A stretch of 64,000 nucleotides of DNA, taken from positions 124,001 to 188,000 of the forward strand of contig JAGFNK010000030.1 in NCBI GenBank assembly GCA_025769875.1, given 5' to 3'. Position 1 is the first letter of the stretch, and every line of letters starts with the position of its first letter. Of the stretch, positions 1 through 11,299 are shown one piece after another. The notes beneath the pieces are model-generated. The model had not been told where the DNA came from. It worked only from the letters and a program-made list of their open reading frames with translations, and made no database searches. This DNA is from Russula earlei (lineage: Eukaryota > Basidiomycota > Agaricomycetes > Russulales > Russulaceae). A program made the translations under genes and the position numbers.

Positions 1-777
1 TGTGGTTTTCCCTTACCTGATGCTCCAGGCCTTCTCTTTATTTTCCCGGCACGTCCCGTGTCCCGAGTGCCACCTCCGTCTCACTACCACCGCATGGAAT
101 AATGGAATATCATATTTCCGCTGCGGCTTACAGCCGGCTTGGGCAGATAAGTGCCACCGCGCCCGCGTAAAGGCCTTCTTAGCCGCGGACGGCTCGGCAT
201 TTCCTGCAGTGATACGGGCAACGCTGGTGGAGACTATCGAAGCCACAGCCGACAGCTTTGCCTGGTGCCCCTTCACGATCTGTTTTTGCTTGTCGCTTTC
301 ATTGATGTTCCCTTGTCAGTCACAATGAATTACAGTTTGAATCGATCGCTCTTCTGATGTGCGCACCATCCTCCCGTGCAACTGTTACAACACTTTTGGG
401 TACCTCGTGAAAAGCCGAAGGTGTTGATTAGATGGTCCAAGGCATAGAGCGCCGGTAGGTTCGACTGAAAGGCCGCGAGGTCAGTGCATGCAGGGGATCC
501 GTTGGCATCTGCTACGCTTTGAGAATACAACTTGGCGGAAAGTCAGCCACCACCGATATGGCAAGGTAATCGAGAAAACGAGAAGCTCAAAAAACTTCAC
601 TTGTAGTGGCGTCAGCAGGTTGTGACGTGGTACGCACACTTTCGAACACGCGGATTCGCGCCTTGCGGCCAATAGGATAGGACGAATACGAATCAACATG
701 ACCGGCGAAGATACATACGCGCAGAGCATCATGAAAAGGCTGACGGGAGCAAGGACAAAAACGCTAGAGAGGAACTA
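1..777. other. unresolved segment, possible minus-strand exon at 13-300
   Basis: No gene is firmly supported here. On the minus strand between about 300 and 13 there is an open stretch with coding-like composition (it reads ..KQKQIVKGHQAKLSAVAS..) that could be an internal exon of a gene whose 5' or 3' part lies in the flanking sequence. I do not recognise it. The rest (about 330-777) holds only short overlapping frames and probably the 3' flank of the gene that ends at 778. Confidence 0.3.
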
Positions 778-3700
778 TCATCTGCCGCTCTTCTTCTCTA
801 CCTTCCATTCCTTAAAAATGCCGTCCAAGCTCTTATACAGTAAGTGTGAAGGTAGGCACCGGATGATCTCTCCCAGGCGCCCTTCTGCCTCCGTGCGACC
901 CTTTTCCTGAAGCGCCTTCAGGGCGTATTCTAGCGTCATACGCCACACTGCAAGCACTGCAAGGGATACGTGGGTCTGCTGCGGACCGTGTGCTGAGCCG
1001 GGAGACAGGGCAGCGAGAAGGGGACCAGCAACGCTCGGTGCCGAAATGGCGGGTGCTGCCTGCGTGAAGGGGGTTGCACGTTCTCCACGGACCAGACGAA
1101 GGAGGATCTCGAGGATGTGATCTGTCTCTGCCATATGAGTACGTACGAATCGCTGGCGCTCCGTCTGCAGCCCAACGGTGGAATTCGCCGCCCAACCATC
1201 TAGCACGGTCCAGATTGTGGGCGCCTGGATAAGGTTATGTCAGTCAGAGGACCGCGCTTCTTTTGAGGGGATGAAGGTAGGTAAAAGCTTACTGGATCCG
1301 GATCAACCACCTCAATCTTCTTTTCCCAGCCACCAGCCACATCTCCAGAAAACAAGAACATGCGACCGAACATGCTTTTCAGCCACTCCCGCACATCACC
1401 TGACTTGACCCATTTCGGCTCGGACAGAGGGCGTGCCCTATCCAAGTAAACAAGCAACGTCACCTCACAGGGGATATTTGCCTTTGAGAAGGGGGGAACC
1501 GTGGGATCCGTTTCCAACGAGGGGGAAAGAGTTTCCAGTGAAGAGTACGATTTAGTTGCTTCGGATAAGCTCTCGATCTGTCCTCACTACAAGTCAGCTC
1601 ACAGAAGTACTACTGTGAAAGCGAGAGAACGTACGATGATGCCGTTCAGTTCATTCACCTCGTCCTTCTCTACCCGCAGCAGAATCTCCACTCGACCGTC
1701 GCTCCTATGTATCTTTAGCTTCCCGACAATTTCGGCGCTGATGACAAGACGCTTTGTTCCCGCAGCGTACGAGATGGAGAGACGGTTGGCAGAGGGCGTG
1801 CGGATGCCTGGTGGGGGTTCAGATTTCACGGGCAACCGACGAGGTGGCTCGCCATATATAGGGGCGGTAGACTCCGAGATGAGTGTGCTCGTGTCCGAGG
1901 ACGCATGGCCATCAAAATGCACTTCAGGTTGCGTTGCTGAGTCACCTTGAAGGTCATCCGCGCCGCTGGCACGTGGATCACCAGGATTGCCTCGAATGTG
2001 TGAGTTCTCAACGACAGAGGCAGAGGGAGCCGTGCTCTCCTCAGCTGTACTTGGCACTGGTACGTCGGGGCTGTGTGCGTGATCAGCTGGCTGTTCTTCA
2101 TCGGGGGCAGCCGACTCCGTGGGCGGAGCAGCGACGGACGTGTCAGAGGAAGACGATGAGGCAATGACAGAACTGTCAGGAATAGCCGGAGCAGAGGATG
2201 AAGGAGAAACAACGAACGGCCCCTCCTCATAGGGAGGTGCCGAACCGGCGAGATCATTCTGCGCCTCAATGGGACCCGAAATCTCGTATGGGCGTGATAG
2301 AGCGCCATCAAGCTCCTCCTGTTGAGGGGCGACGCCAAGCTGTTCATCCACGGCTATATCAGAGCCACCGCTCGTATCGAGCAACGACGGGTCCTGAGCC
2401 TCGGGAACATCCACAACTTGTGTGGCGGTAAACGAAGTAACGGGAGATGCCTCGCGATCATTATCCATCGTCTGTCCAACCATGAGGCTGGGGGGCTCAT
2501 CTGCCACATCACGGACGCCCTCGCTGTCATCAACCTGGGTAGCGACACCATCATCGAAACTGCCTTGATAACGTAACCCAAGTCAGTTACACGGCTGCGC
2601 CGCCGGGATGTCTGTGCTCACGGGCGCGCGGCGCATCAGGGCTATCCCAGCACGCCGCTGCCGATGCCCACACAAACTCCAACGGTAGAAAACAGAGACT
2701 TAACTCACCGTATTCACCTTCAGCAGCATAGGTACTGTCGTCTCTGTTGTTGGGATCATGTCCAGGCAGTTGAAGCTCACGACCACCATCGTCTCCATCG
2801 CCCTCGTCTTCCCCAATGGCAGCCATAAGCCAGTCACCTTCACTCGCTGTCTCAGCAACGCTTGGCTCGGCACTCGCGGCCGTACTCGCCCGTTCGAACC
2901 TATCAACACTCATCGAACGTTCGGGACGGGACCCACCAGGCGGTGGAGGCGGCACACGCCCCTCTTCTAAATCCCCATCGTCATCCTCCGATTTCTTTCG
3001 CTTCCCCCTGCGAGAAATGGTCTCATCCGATCTGGCGATCGAGAAAGATGCACCACTAGGGATCGGACGAGAGTCATCAGGAGTCACTGGCGAGTGGAAG
3101 TAGATTCGCATTCGTGAAGGTGGGGGCGGAATAACTACTGGCGCAGGCATTTCAACTTGGAGGGCCGCCTCCGGGAATGTGGCATGGCTCTTGGGAGCAG
3201 TTGGTGTAGCCTTCAGATCTGACGCAATCTCTCCCTCTACTGATGTAGAGTCTCGATCCTCCAGTGGTTTGGTAGATGACGTATGGAGATCTGCAGATTC
3301 TTCCTTAGCCATTTGGGAGGCAGGTAGACTCACTGTATCTTCAGAGCCGGCAGATGGGGACGAAGATAGCCCTTCGAAAACGGGGTCAGGCTTTTTCTGA
3401 CTATTTGACGTGGGAATTACGCCCCAAGTCCAGGCGAGTTCCAGAATCTCGAGCCCAACAATCTTGAAGTCAGTGAAATTCCTACGATTTTCATCTTTCT
3501 TCCCGCTGCCCGAGGAGCTGGCCAGAAAGCTCGAGGGAGCCGTTAAACCATCTCGAGAACCAAAGCTCCCGCTCCCGCTGTCATGCCGCCCGCCACGTGA
3601 AAAGTGAGAATGCGCGTGGCCTTGCCCACGACCGCGAAAAGACGCGCCTCCGGGGCCCTGATGGTGCCCACCACCACCAATAAAGGAACCACCACGCCGA

Positions 3701-4393
3701 TTGCCGTGATCACGATTTCCGTAGTCACGACCGCCGCCAAAGTTGCCACGCGAGCTGTGGCTTTTAAGCTGATTGCCCGTCTGAGAACCGCCACGACTGC
3801 TACCGTACATACCGCCACCGCGTCCGCGTCCAGTACCTCCACGGTTGCTTACCATGCCTCCTCCGCGACCACGGTTTCCACCCCGAGTGCCTGGGCCACC
3901 ACCACGGCCCATAGGGCCGCCACTCGGGGGGCCGCCACGGCCAGAAGTGAAGCTGCCAGAAGCCATCGGAGGCTGCTGCTGATGTTGCATCATTGAGCTT
4001 GAAACGGGCATCGAGGGCTGTGGAGGTGGCTGAAACTGCGGAGGAAGAGGAAGCGGCTGAGGCCCGCGATTATGCGAGCCTGGCCCATCAAACTTTTGCC
4101 TCTTTGCAGGCGGGAGGTGCTGAGGTGGTGTGTGGTGTATTGATTGTTGTTGTGGTGGGTGGTTGAACTGTTGACTTGGACGCTGCTGCTGTGGAAAAAA
4201 TTGTCGTGCTGGCTGTTGGGGTTGTTGACTATACATGTTCTGAATAGGAGCAGGCTGTTGAGGAATTGGCACTGCCTGGGGAATGTAAGGTTGAAATCCT
4301 GCAACAGCCTGAGGCTGGTAGGGCGTGTATGGTTGCATCGCAGGGGGTTGCGGTGGGGGTTGCGGTGGCTGAAATAGCGCCTGTTGTGTACGT

Positions 4394-4453
<60 letters not shown>

Positions 4454-4737
4454 TGCCATTGAAAGTTCTGTGGGCCACCATAACCATAATTCGCGTACAG
4501 AGCAGACTGCTCCGGGGAAGGGCGCGGTGGTAAGGATGGGGGAGCAGGGGCCGGAGCGGATGGCCACTGTGGATTGTACGCCTGCTGTGCCTGGGGCTGA
4601 CCGGCTGCTGCTGCTGTAGCCGCCGCCCAATAGGCTGAATAGTCTGGCTGGCTGGGCTGAGGTGGTGGGCCCGGGGGAAGCGGAGGTTGCGGAGGGTTGT
4701 AAGGAGGTGGTTGCGGTACAAAAGGATTTTTATGCAT
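778..4737 (-). CDS. hypothetical P/Q-rich, RGG-rich protein (1,229 aa, 4 exons)
   Basis: I do not recognise a named family. Reconstructed exons on the minus strand: 4737-2709, 2563-1635, 1577-1293 and 1224-778. Introns are 145, 57 and 68 bp, each GT..AG, and the phases close exactly. The N-terminus (about residues 1-240) is Pro/Gln-rich with a poly-Gln run near residues 94-116. Residues about 260-400 are dense in RGG/RG and GGG, as in RNA-binding proteins. A compact non-repetitive patch near 422-437 contains FKIVGLEILELAW. Another near 935-975 (LSISYAAGTKRLVIS..) looks folded, as does the C-terminal 149-residue exon with several helical stretches. A basic RRGKRKK stretch near residue 576 could be a nuclear localisation signal. 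The composition suggests a prion-like nuclear or RNP protein; this is inference. The gene borders the transposon island, with its start about 190 bp from the first repeat-like sequence. Long antisense frames across the low-complexity exon are shadows. Confidence 0.82.
4385..4456 (-). repeat. CAG/CAA trinucleotide tract encoding poly-Gln
   Basis: On the plus strand a run of TGC/TGT triplets occupies this interval. On the coding strand it is CAG with CAA interruptions, giving about 21-22 consecutive glutamines in the minus-strand RGG protein. CAA interruptions normally stabilise such tracts. Confidence 0.9.
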
Positions 4738-4929
4738 GTTGGATTAGAAGAAAATAGAAAAAATAAGGCTTTTAAGATTGAAGTGAGCAGACCGTTGGTG
4801 TTTTTTGTCGTCGACGTGGATGGGATGTCGACGAGAGGAATGGAGTGTCTGCTTACGGCATCATCACGCAAGCGTGCTTTCAAGCCAATGATTGTCTCTG
4901 ACAATGGTTGGACTGACAGACCAGGGTAG

Positions 4930-5360
4930 GTTGATACAGCTATACTTTTTTAAAACCTATTTGTATGCTGTGTCAAGGGTGCTGGCTTATCATGCCCCAC
5001 CTCAGCCCAGAAACCCTCTCATGTGTTAAAGTAGCATAGTGGTTTGTATGGGTGACCCTTAGGTATTCTATTCTTGGGCATGGGTACAGGTATGGGTTGT
5101 GCTTCATGATACCTGTTCTCTCAATCTATGCTTGTAATACCTCCATCCTGCAAAAATATGGCCTACAATTCTAGTTCTTGCATGTGACTATTGTATTGCT
5201 TGTTGGACTGCTAACTTGGCAACCTGAGCAGACAAAGTTACCTCAATTAGTCAGAAATATGACCCTGTCATCTGTTTGTACACCATGGCAAAGAAAACTG
5301 ACAATGCATTGACCAAATACAAAACTAGCACCCAGAATTTCTGTCAAGTACTTGCTGCTG
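4930..5360. other. left edge of transposon island, no gene
   Basis: AT-rich, CpG-poor sequence with degenerate GGGTAC/ACCC motifs resembling those near 11,100 and 22,930. I see no coding region and no clear element boundaries. Confidence 0.5.
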
Positions 5361-5893
5361 GGCCAATACTACAGCCTGCAGGGGCAGTTGGTGTAAGCAA
5401 GGTAGATGTGCTGGACATAGAGGATGATGAACCTGATAAGCAAAAGCTCAGTCCAGAGGATGAGCCAAATGGGAACAGGGACAGGAACCTGGAGGAGCAA
5501 GGAAGAGGCCAGAGTTTGCTGAACCTTGCAGTCACACCAGAGTACAACAGATTGGGCAGGGGGTCTGTAATGCACAGTCAGAAAGGAGTATGCAGGGAAG
5601 TGAGAGAAGTCTTTAAACTCTGCTGTCTTAAAGGAGAATGGAGGGAATGGTGGTACAGCTGCAGTTGCAATGGAGTACAGGGGGAGAATCACAAATGGAC
5701 AGTCTAAGGACTGTCATCAACAATTGGCAGGTTTATATACATGATGGGCAATGGTGCACAGACCATCTGACTGATACTTGAGGGCAGGTCTACTGTCCTC
5801 CTACAGGTGCATTCAGCAAATGATCTCCTACTCAGATGTAGAGTGGAGTTTGAACCTAAGTCCATTTACCAGTAAATGGACACCTCTGTTGAC
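5361..5893 (-). repeat. dispersed LTR-like repeat R1, copy 1
   Basis: Starts at GGGCCAATACTA and ends near CACCTCTGTTGACC. A second direct copy lies at 6598-7130 and an inverted partial copy at 14217-14617. In the sense orientation it has a TATA-like stretch, then a GACAGTC..GACTGTC inverted repeat (5698-5715), then CCATTTGTGATTCTC. LTR-A and LTR-B share this layout, so I infer R1 is a solo LTR. No target duplication could be read. A 143-codon frame overlapping it (5276-5707) is not a convincing gene. Confidence 0.65.
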
Positions 5894-6597
5894 CCAACAT
5901 CTAAAGGAGGTGCAACACTCAAGCAGTTGAAATGCAAGGCTGCTGATCTCCCTAGCCTGAAAAAGAGAGAAATGACCCAAGTGGTTGGTCACCAACCTTG
6001 ACAGTGACTTTGGTGCAACAGGCATCAAGAACCTTAATTTATGGCCCCCTTCAGAAACCTCATTGAACAATGGTCCCCACAGCAATGACAGCATTGTTGA
6101 GATCCCTGATGAGGATAATTCAGAGGATGAGCTTAGTGAGTAATAGTAAAAGCATAACAGAAATAAGTTTACTCACAAGATAATAGAATGTTTGAGCAAA
6201 GATTAGAAGTCCTCAGTCTATGCTTTCTGTCACCCAATTCTGAATGTCACAGATGTCAACAGCTGTTGATGCCACAAGTTCAAATGTGCAGCATGTGGGT
6301 GCAAGTACAAGGCATGTTGCTATATCAATACCAAGGACAAAGCATCAACCACAATTTGATCAAACACACCAAGTCATGCTGGGGTGAGGAAGCATGGGAT
6401 GCTGTGAACAACTGCAACAATGCTAACAAGGCTCCAGAGATAGTCACCAAGCCAATGACAAAAACTGGGTCAATCATAGCAATTTTTAAAAGGCTAGGTA
6501 AAGGAAAGGTCATATACTCTCATCGCATGCATACAAAGACTGAAACCAAGTATATCATATTCATCACTGGTGTATCCACATTGATCTCCAGTTCACA
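5894..6597. other. transposon-island spacer, no gene recognised
   Basis: CpG-poor unique sequence between the two direct R1 copies. A 148-codon plus frame (6188-6634) has Cys/His residues (..CSMWVQVQGM..) but no domain I recognise. It may be remnant internal sequence of the R1 element. Confidence 0.4.
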
Positions 6598-7130
6598 GGG
6601 CCAATACTATAGCCTGCAGGGGCAGTTGGTGTAAGCAAGGTAGATGGGCTAGACATCGAGGACAATGAACCCAATAAGCACAAGCTCAGTCTAAAGGATG
6701 AGCCAAATGGAAACAGGGACAGGGACCTGGAAGAGCAAGGAGAAGGCCAGGGTTTGCTGAACCTTGCAGTCATGCTGGAGCACAATGGGTTGGGCAGAGG
6801 ATCTGTAATGCACAGTCACAAAGGAGTATGCAAGGAAGCAGGGGAAGTCTTTAAACTCTATCATCTTGAAGGAGAATGGAGGGAACAATGGTACAGCTGC
6901 AGTTGTGTGGAGTACAGGGAGAGAATCACAAATGGACAGTCTAAGGACTGTCATTGACAATTGGTGGGCTTATATACATAACAGGTGATGGTGCACAGAC
7001 CATCTGACTAATACTTGAGGGCAGGTCTACTGTCCTCCTACAGGTGCATTCAGCAAATGATCTCCTACTCACATGCAGAGCAGAGTTTGAACCTAAGTCC
7101 ATTTACCAGTAAACAGACACCTCTGTTGAC
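6598..7130 (-). repeat. dispersed LTR-like repeat R1, copy 2
   Basis: Direct copy of 5361-5893 with scattered substitutions. The inverted repeat is at about 6935-6952. Homology to the inverted copy at 14217-14617 continues outward into 7131-7385 (matching 13970-14215), so this copy is also part of the larger inverted duplication. Confidence 0.65.
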
Positions 7131-7392
7131 CAAACAACAAAGTCTTGTAACCATGGACATGTTTGGCCCTGTGACCTGAGCATGCCCTGTGACTGGGGTG
7201 CTCATAACTTGTGTATTCCTGTGACTGGGATTTGGGTAGTGGTGCTGCTGTGCAGTGATGGATATGGTGGTCTGGGCAGGATAAAGTGGCCCATAGCCTT
7301 CTGATGCTTTCTCCTGATGTGCTCCTGATCACATTGGTCTTGTGGAGTGTGTCCCACCAAGAGGGAGTTGGTAACTGGGTGTTGGAGGTAGT

Positions 7393-7545
7393 GTTTTGCC
7401 CAGCCTGGCCTCAGGCCGTGAGCCAGGCCAAGCCAGGCCAAAATAGGCCAGGCCGAGCCAGGCCAAAGTGATGGCTTCATGACAGCTTTGGCCTGGCCTA
7501 TGATTTGAAAAGCCGGAGCTGGGCCATCAAGCCCCAGCTTTTTTG
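7393..7545. repeat. GGCC-rich degenerate repeat, copy 1
   Basis: A cluster of AGGCCAAGC/AGGCCAGGC-like units. A similar cluster in reverse orientation is at 10620-10745. It lies between the R1 arm and solo LTR-B1. Its nature is unknown; it could be the subterminal repeat region of a DNA transposon. Confidence 0.5.
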
Positions 7546-7630
7546 GGGTAATTATCATCTTTGTTGGCACTAACCCAGCATCAGTAGAATTCCTGCCTTT
7601 GCTCATCAACAGTTACAGCACACCCTTGCC

Positions 7631-8459
7631 TGTTACGAACCAAGGCCAAGTTCTGGCCGTAGATTGCCCTATTTCACTCAAGAGAGACCTCTCTCACTTT
7701 GCATTGCCGACTCCCTTCCATTTTCTGGGCTATCCCTCCTGCGGTTCAAGATATCGCTATTGCAAAGGCACTATAACACGACCAGGCACCCGTTTCCTAA
7801 TCGGGTAATCATCGTGTGGCAGCCACATGGCCACTCAGCCACCAAGGACCCGAAACAGCAGCACAAACTCTTAGAAACTGTTGCATAAATCATCTGACAT
7901 CATCAAGGCACCAATGACATCATGGCTGACTGAGCGACTCCACAGTGACCTCATAGGCTCACTAAGCGCTCCACAGTGACATCATAATGATGTCATCGCT
8001 CCACAATGATCAGTAATGCGCTCAGTAAGCCTGAAACTTGACACAAGCAAGTTTATGCCTCTGTAGTCCTATTGGATGGTAACAAAGAGTCTAGAATAGT
8101 CCCAGTTCTTTGTAATCGACCCTGTACACTGTATATAAGCCCCAATGAAGCATGGCAGTCGTCAGACTGTCCATTTGTGATACTCTCATCTTTCTGGGTA
8201 CTCCCCTGCAACCGCTCAGTCTAAAGATTCCCCTTGTCTCCAAGGTACTCTTCAACGACCACCTTGTTTAAAGCCCCCTCGCTACACTGGCCTCTAGCCT
8301 TTGCCTCTGTCTCTTGCAACACCTACCAGTCCCCATCTGGTACCTCCTCGTCGTTTGGCTCTTCCTTTTGTTCAACGCCGCTTACGCCGCGTATCATCTG
8401 TTCCGACCCTTGCCCACCTGCTCCTGAGTCCTTAGTGATCAGCAGTACGTGTCTTGACA
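7631..8459 (+). mobile_element. solo LTR, family LTR-B, copy 1 (829 bp)
   Basis: Begins TGTTACGAACC and ends GTCTTGACA, flanked by a perfect 5-bp target duplication TTGCC (7626-7630 and 8460-8464). A second copy of exactly the same length is at 20535-21363. It has a TATATAAG box at 8132-8139 followed by a GGCAGTC..GACTGTCC inverted repeat at 8154-8172. No internal region is present, so this is a recombination product of a full element. Confidence 0.95.
8132..8172 (+). promoter_or_regulatory. LTR-B TATA box and downstream hairpin
   Basis: TATATAAG followed 22 bp later (start to start) by an inverted repeat with arms GGCAGTC and GACTGTCC. This puts the hairpin at about the expected transcript start of the LTR. 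The equivalent in the second LTR-B copy is at 21058-21076. Confidence 0.65.
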
Positions 8460-8527
8460 TTGCCACACTCACCACCCAGTACCCTCCATCTTCCTTCAGC
8501 AACAATGAAGCTCAGGGAGGATTCTAC

Positions 8528-8934
8528 TGTAAGGTATGTGAGCCCACTGGCCCGGAAACTCACATGACTCACTTGCCCCCACCTCCCACGTGTTCCTTGC
8601 CCATGCATGTTCCTTTCCCTTTGTCTCTTGTCTCCCTTCCCCTCCTATTAGGAGCTACTATCTTGTCCAGTATCTCAGCAATTCAGTGAATGGAATCAGC
8701 TTTCTAGTATTTGCATTGACCCTCTTGTGTGGCTAAGAACACCTCGACCCTCAAGCTCTTTCTCTTCTCCTTCAAGAACATACACACACACCCACACATC
8801 CGGCCTTGTGCCCATGCTGCTTAGACATCAAGCCTCATGTTTCAAATATAAGCTTGCTCTGTGTCCCTTCCAGTTCATACCTGCCCTTGGATCATAGCAA
8901 CATGAACTCCATGTACCCATGGTGGCATGCTACA
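8528..8934 (+). mobile_element. degraded solo LTR, family LTR-C, copy 1
   Basis: Starts TGTAAGGTATGTGAGCCC, close to the start of LTR-C2 (16054). The right part (CTGCCCTTGGATCA..) matches the right part of the CpG-rich copy near 53,000. The 3' end is placed by comparison and no clean target duplication is seen. CpG sites of the 53-kb copy are mostly TpG/CpA here. Confidence 0.6.
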
Positions 8935-9224
8935 CTACCATGGTGTGCTTGGGATTGCACTTCCTTCTCTTCCACCGCCTCTACACCTTACCCTCCCAAG
9001 TGACAAATCATCTGACAGATTGACTCCACCACCCAATGTGTCATTCATGCCACCCTCACCTCTTCACTGTGGTGGCGTGTGCAAATGTGGACATGGCATG
9101 GCACAAGCTACCTCAGAGCCATGCACAGCACCATTGGCATCCTCACCCAGATTGTGCTCTCCAACCCGTCACATGCTCCCAACCTCAACCCGGACCTCAC
9201 ACACCTCCTCTCGTGCCAAATCCC

Positions 9225-9655
9225 CAATGGTGGGAACTGGTCCTCCTTGTTACCAAGTGGTTTGGGGTACGGAAGATGCTGGAACACCTGAACTATGGAC
9301 TGCACTGTTTGCATCATGCGTACATCAGATCTTGATTGTTTATGTTCATTGATATCACGTTTGGAATGCGTTGATTGTATCTTTCTGAAGATGTATTGAA
9401 GAAGCAATGAGTAGCATTGCTTCTGTCCCAGATGTTCCTGTACCACCACGTACATCGCTTCCCTGATTAGGAAAGTACTTATGACACTGAGATTGCTACT
9501 AGGGAAGCACTTAATGCTTCTAGCACTGAGATCGTTCACATAGAAGCAACCTCGCTTCTATGAGCCACCTTTTGCTTCTATAGCACCAACTGGTACTACA
9601 GTAGCACGAACCTTATCCCTGTAGGGCTATATAAAGCCCCCAGTTGTAGCAGTTG
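9225..9655. repeat. left arm (a) of large inverted repeat
   Basis: Matches the reverse complement of about 13430-13830 (for example the ACCAAGTGGTTTGGGGT block, the TTTCTGAAGATGTATT block and the TATATAAAGCCCCCAGTT block). It continues across solo LTR-G into 10147-10375, which pairs with 13200-13420. Confidence 0.75.
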
Positions 9656-10146
9656 TGTCACAAGAACCGGCTCTTCGGACCGGACCGGCAATTGGACAAG
9701 CCTACCCGGACAAGCCTCACGATTCCCGCACGTTTTATGACTCGTTTAGCCTCGCATGTACCAGCACCTTCCAGCGTGTCCTAGTTCCGATTGCCTCACC
9801 ATTACCTTGTGTCTACTATTTGATATAGGATACAAAGTCTATATAAACCTGTCTGTAGAAGAGAACAAGCCCTAAGCTTGTTCTCTTGTGAATATCACTG
9901 GATTCTAGCTTCGGGACTGTAGGCTTGCAGGGAATCAAGCAATTGACTCAGAAACTTCTCTCACTCTCCAAGTCTTCGAACGTGAAGACTTAATCGTTGT
10001 TCTTCCACTCCACGGTACACACTAGCCTCTGCTGTGTTGTCACCAAGACCCCCGACCTTTGCAAGAACTAGTCGTCTTGCTCGACTCAGTGCGCACATCT
10101 CACACATGAAATGATTTGTCAGCAACACCGCCCCCAGTCGGTGACA
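9656..10146 (+). mobile_element. young solo LTR, family LTR-G (491 bp)
   Basis: Begins TGTCAC, ends GTGACA, with a perfect 5-bp target duplication AGTTG (9651-9655 and 10147-10151). The inverted copy of the surrounding repeat (13200-13830) lacks it and keeps the unoccupied site. Unlike its surroundings it retains many CpG sites, so it is probably recent. TATA box at 9840-9847; hairpin at 9860-9886. Confidence 0.95.
9840..9886 (+). promoter_or_regulatory. LTR-G TATA box and downstream hairpin
   Basis: TATATAAA followed 20 bp later (start to start) by a perfect 10-bp stem, AGAGAACAAG and CTTGTTCTCT, around a 7-nt loop. Position matches the hairpins of other LTR families here although the sequence is unrelated. 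Confidence 0.65.
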
Positions 10147-10375
10147 AGTTGAGCCTTAAGCTCGACTTAGTTTGCCAATCCCAAACAGTTGACTCCTACC
10201 CTGTCTGCAGAGCCCCTCTCATCTTATTGCCATACTCCAGAAGGATCTAACACTCCTTCCCCTCCATGAGTATTGCTTGCTTGACTCAAGCATATCTGCA
10301 TTGGTAGGATGTGTTTATAGAGGTGACCATTGATCTTATTTAAGGCACTTTGGAGCCTTAACACTCCTCCCTCCT
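10147..10375. repeat. left arm (b) of large inverted repeat
   Basis: Matches the reverse complement of 13200-13420 (blocks such as AGCTCGACTTAGTTTGCCAA and CTTATTTAAGGCACTTTGGA). From 10376 to 10619 no gene or known element is recognised. Confidence 0.8.
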
Positions 10376-10619
10376 CCTTGCCTTGCATTGCAGCGCCAAC
10401 TGTCTTGTCCAAGTGTGCCATGGCATGCCCAGCATCATCCTCTCCCTCCAAACCTCAGGCCCCACTTCCCTGACTGGGTGAGGCAGATTGATGGCACCAT
10501 CGCCGCAGCAAGGGACGGCTGCATCCATGGGTGAGGCATGCTCACCAAGGAACCCTGCCTCTGTCACAGCATGTCCAGAAACGCACTGGTGACTGGGGAC
10601 CCCACTCATAGCCTATATA

Positions 10620-10865
10620 TATAAAAGCCGTGGCCTAGGCTTGGCCAAGCCAAAGCTGGCCAGCGTTGATGGCTTGGCCTGGCCTGGGATTTGAGAAAGC
10701 CAAAGCCACCTCAGGCCAAGCTGGGCTGGAAGAACACTAGTTGGAGGATGACTGTATGGCCTGGACAAGGCCTTGGTGTAAGAATGATGACTTGGTTGTT
10801 CCAACAAGGGTAGAGGTAATTGTTGTATGATGTCATGGTGGTAAGGCACTAAGGGGGGCAAGGAG
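10620..10865. repeat. GGCC-rich repeat copy 2 and inverted block shared with 13848-13965
   Basis: 10620-10745 carries GGCC/GCCAAGC clusters like 7393-7545 in reverse. 10740-10865 matches the reverse complement of about 13848-13965 (CCTTACCACCATGACATCAT block). This is a second, displaced copy of part of the right inverted arm. Confidence 0.6.
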
Positions 10866-11120
10866 TGGTTCATAACAGTCTTCAGCCATTCCAGATTGTC
10901 AAAGATTGTGGGTTTCTCCATTTGATGAAGACTGGAAGACCTGAATACTACAGTACATTCCTTCTGCCTTGACAGTCTCCTGTGATATGAAGTTGGGTTT
11001 TTCTTGCATATGGGACCAGATTGAAAAGTTATGACAGGTTAGTGTTTAGCACAGCCCTATTGATGTGGTAACTAATATACTGTAGGTGTGACATGGGTAA
11101 CCCACAGGTATATTTTGCTG

Positions 11121-11151
<31 letters not shown>

Positions 11152-11186
11152 GAACACTGTACCCATATGGGTAAGGGTACAGTGTT
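11121..11186. repeat. (CCCATA)n tract plus 12-bp-stem palindrome
   Basis: Five tandem CCCATA-like units (11121-11152) run directly into a perfect inverted repeat, AACACTGTACCC (11153-11164) and GGGTACAGTGTT (11175-11186). Related degenerate GGGTAC motifs occur near 5,050 and 22,930. It may be the end of a DNA transposon; not identified. Confidence 0.6.
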
Positions 11187-11299
11187 ACCCATGAAATTTA
11201 TGGGTTACTTACAATATGCATAGGTTTTCATGAAACCCACTCAAGTGCCTCTGCTTCACCAGTCACCTTCACCTTCACCCCACCTGCCATCATCAATCT

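Noticed and set aside
4385..4456. CRISPR-like or tandem array
   Set aside because: Plain coding trinucleotide tract (poly-Gln). No spacer-repeat structure exists anywhere in the window, and the organism is a fungus.
3990..4904. 304-codon minus frame overlapping the RGG-protein exon 1
   Set aside because: Different frame over the CAG/CCA-rich exon and extending past its start; low-complexity shadow (Ser/Asn/His runs) of the real gene.
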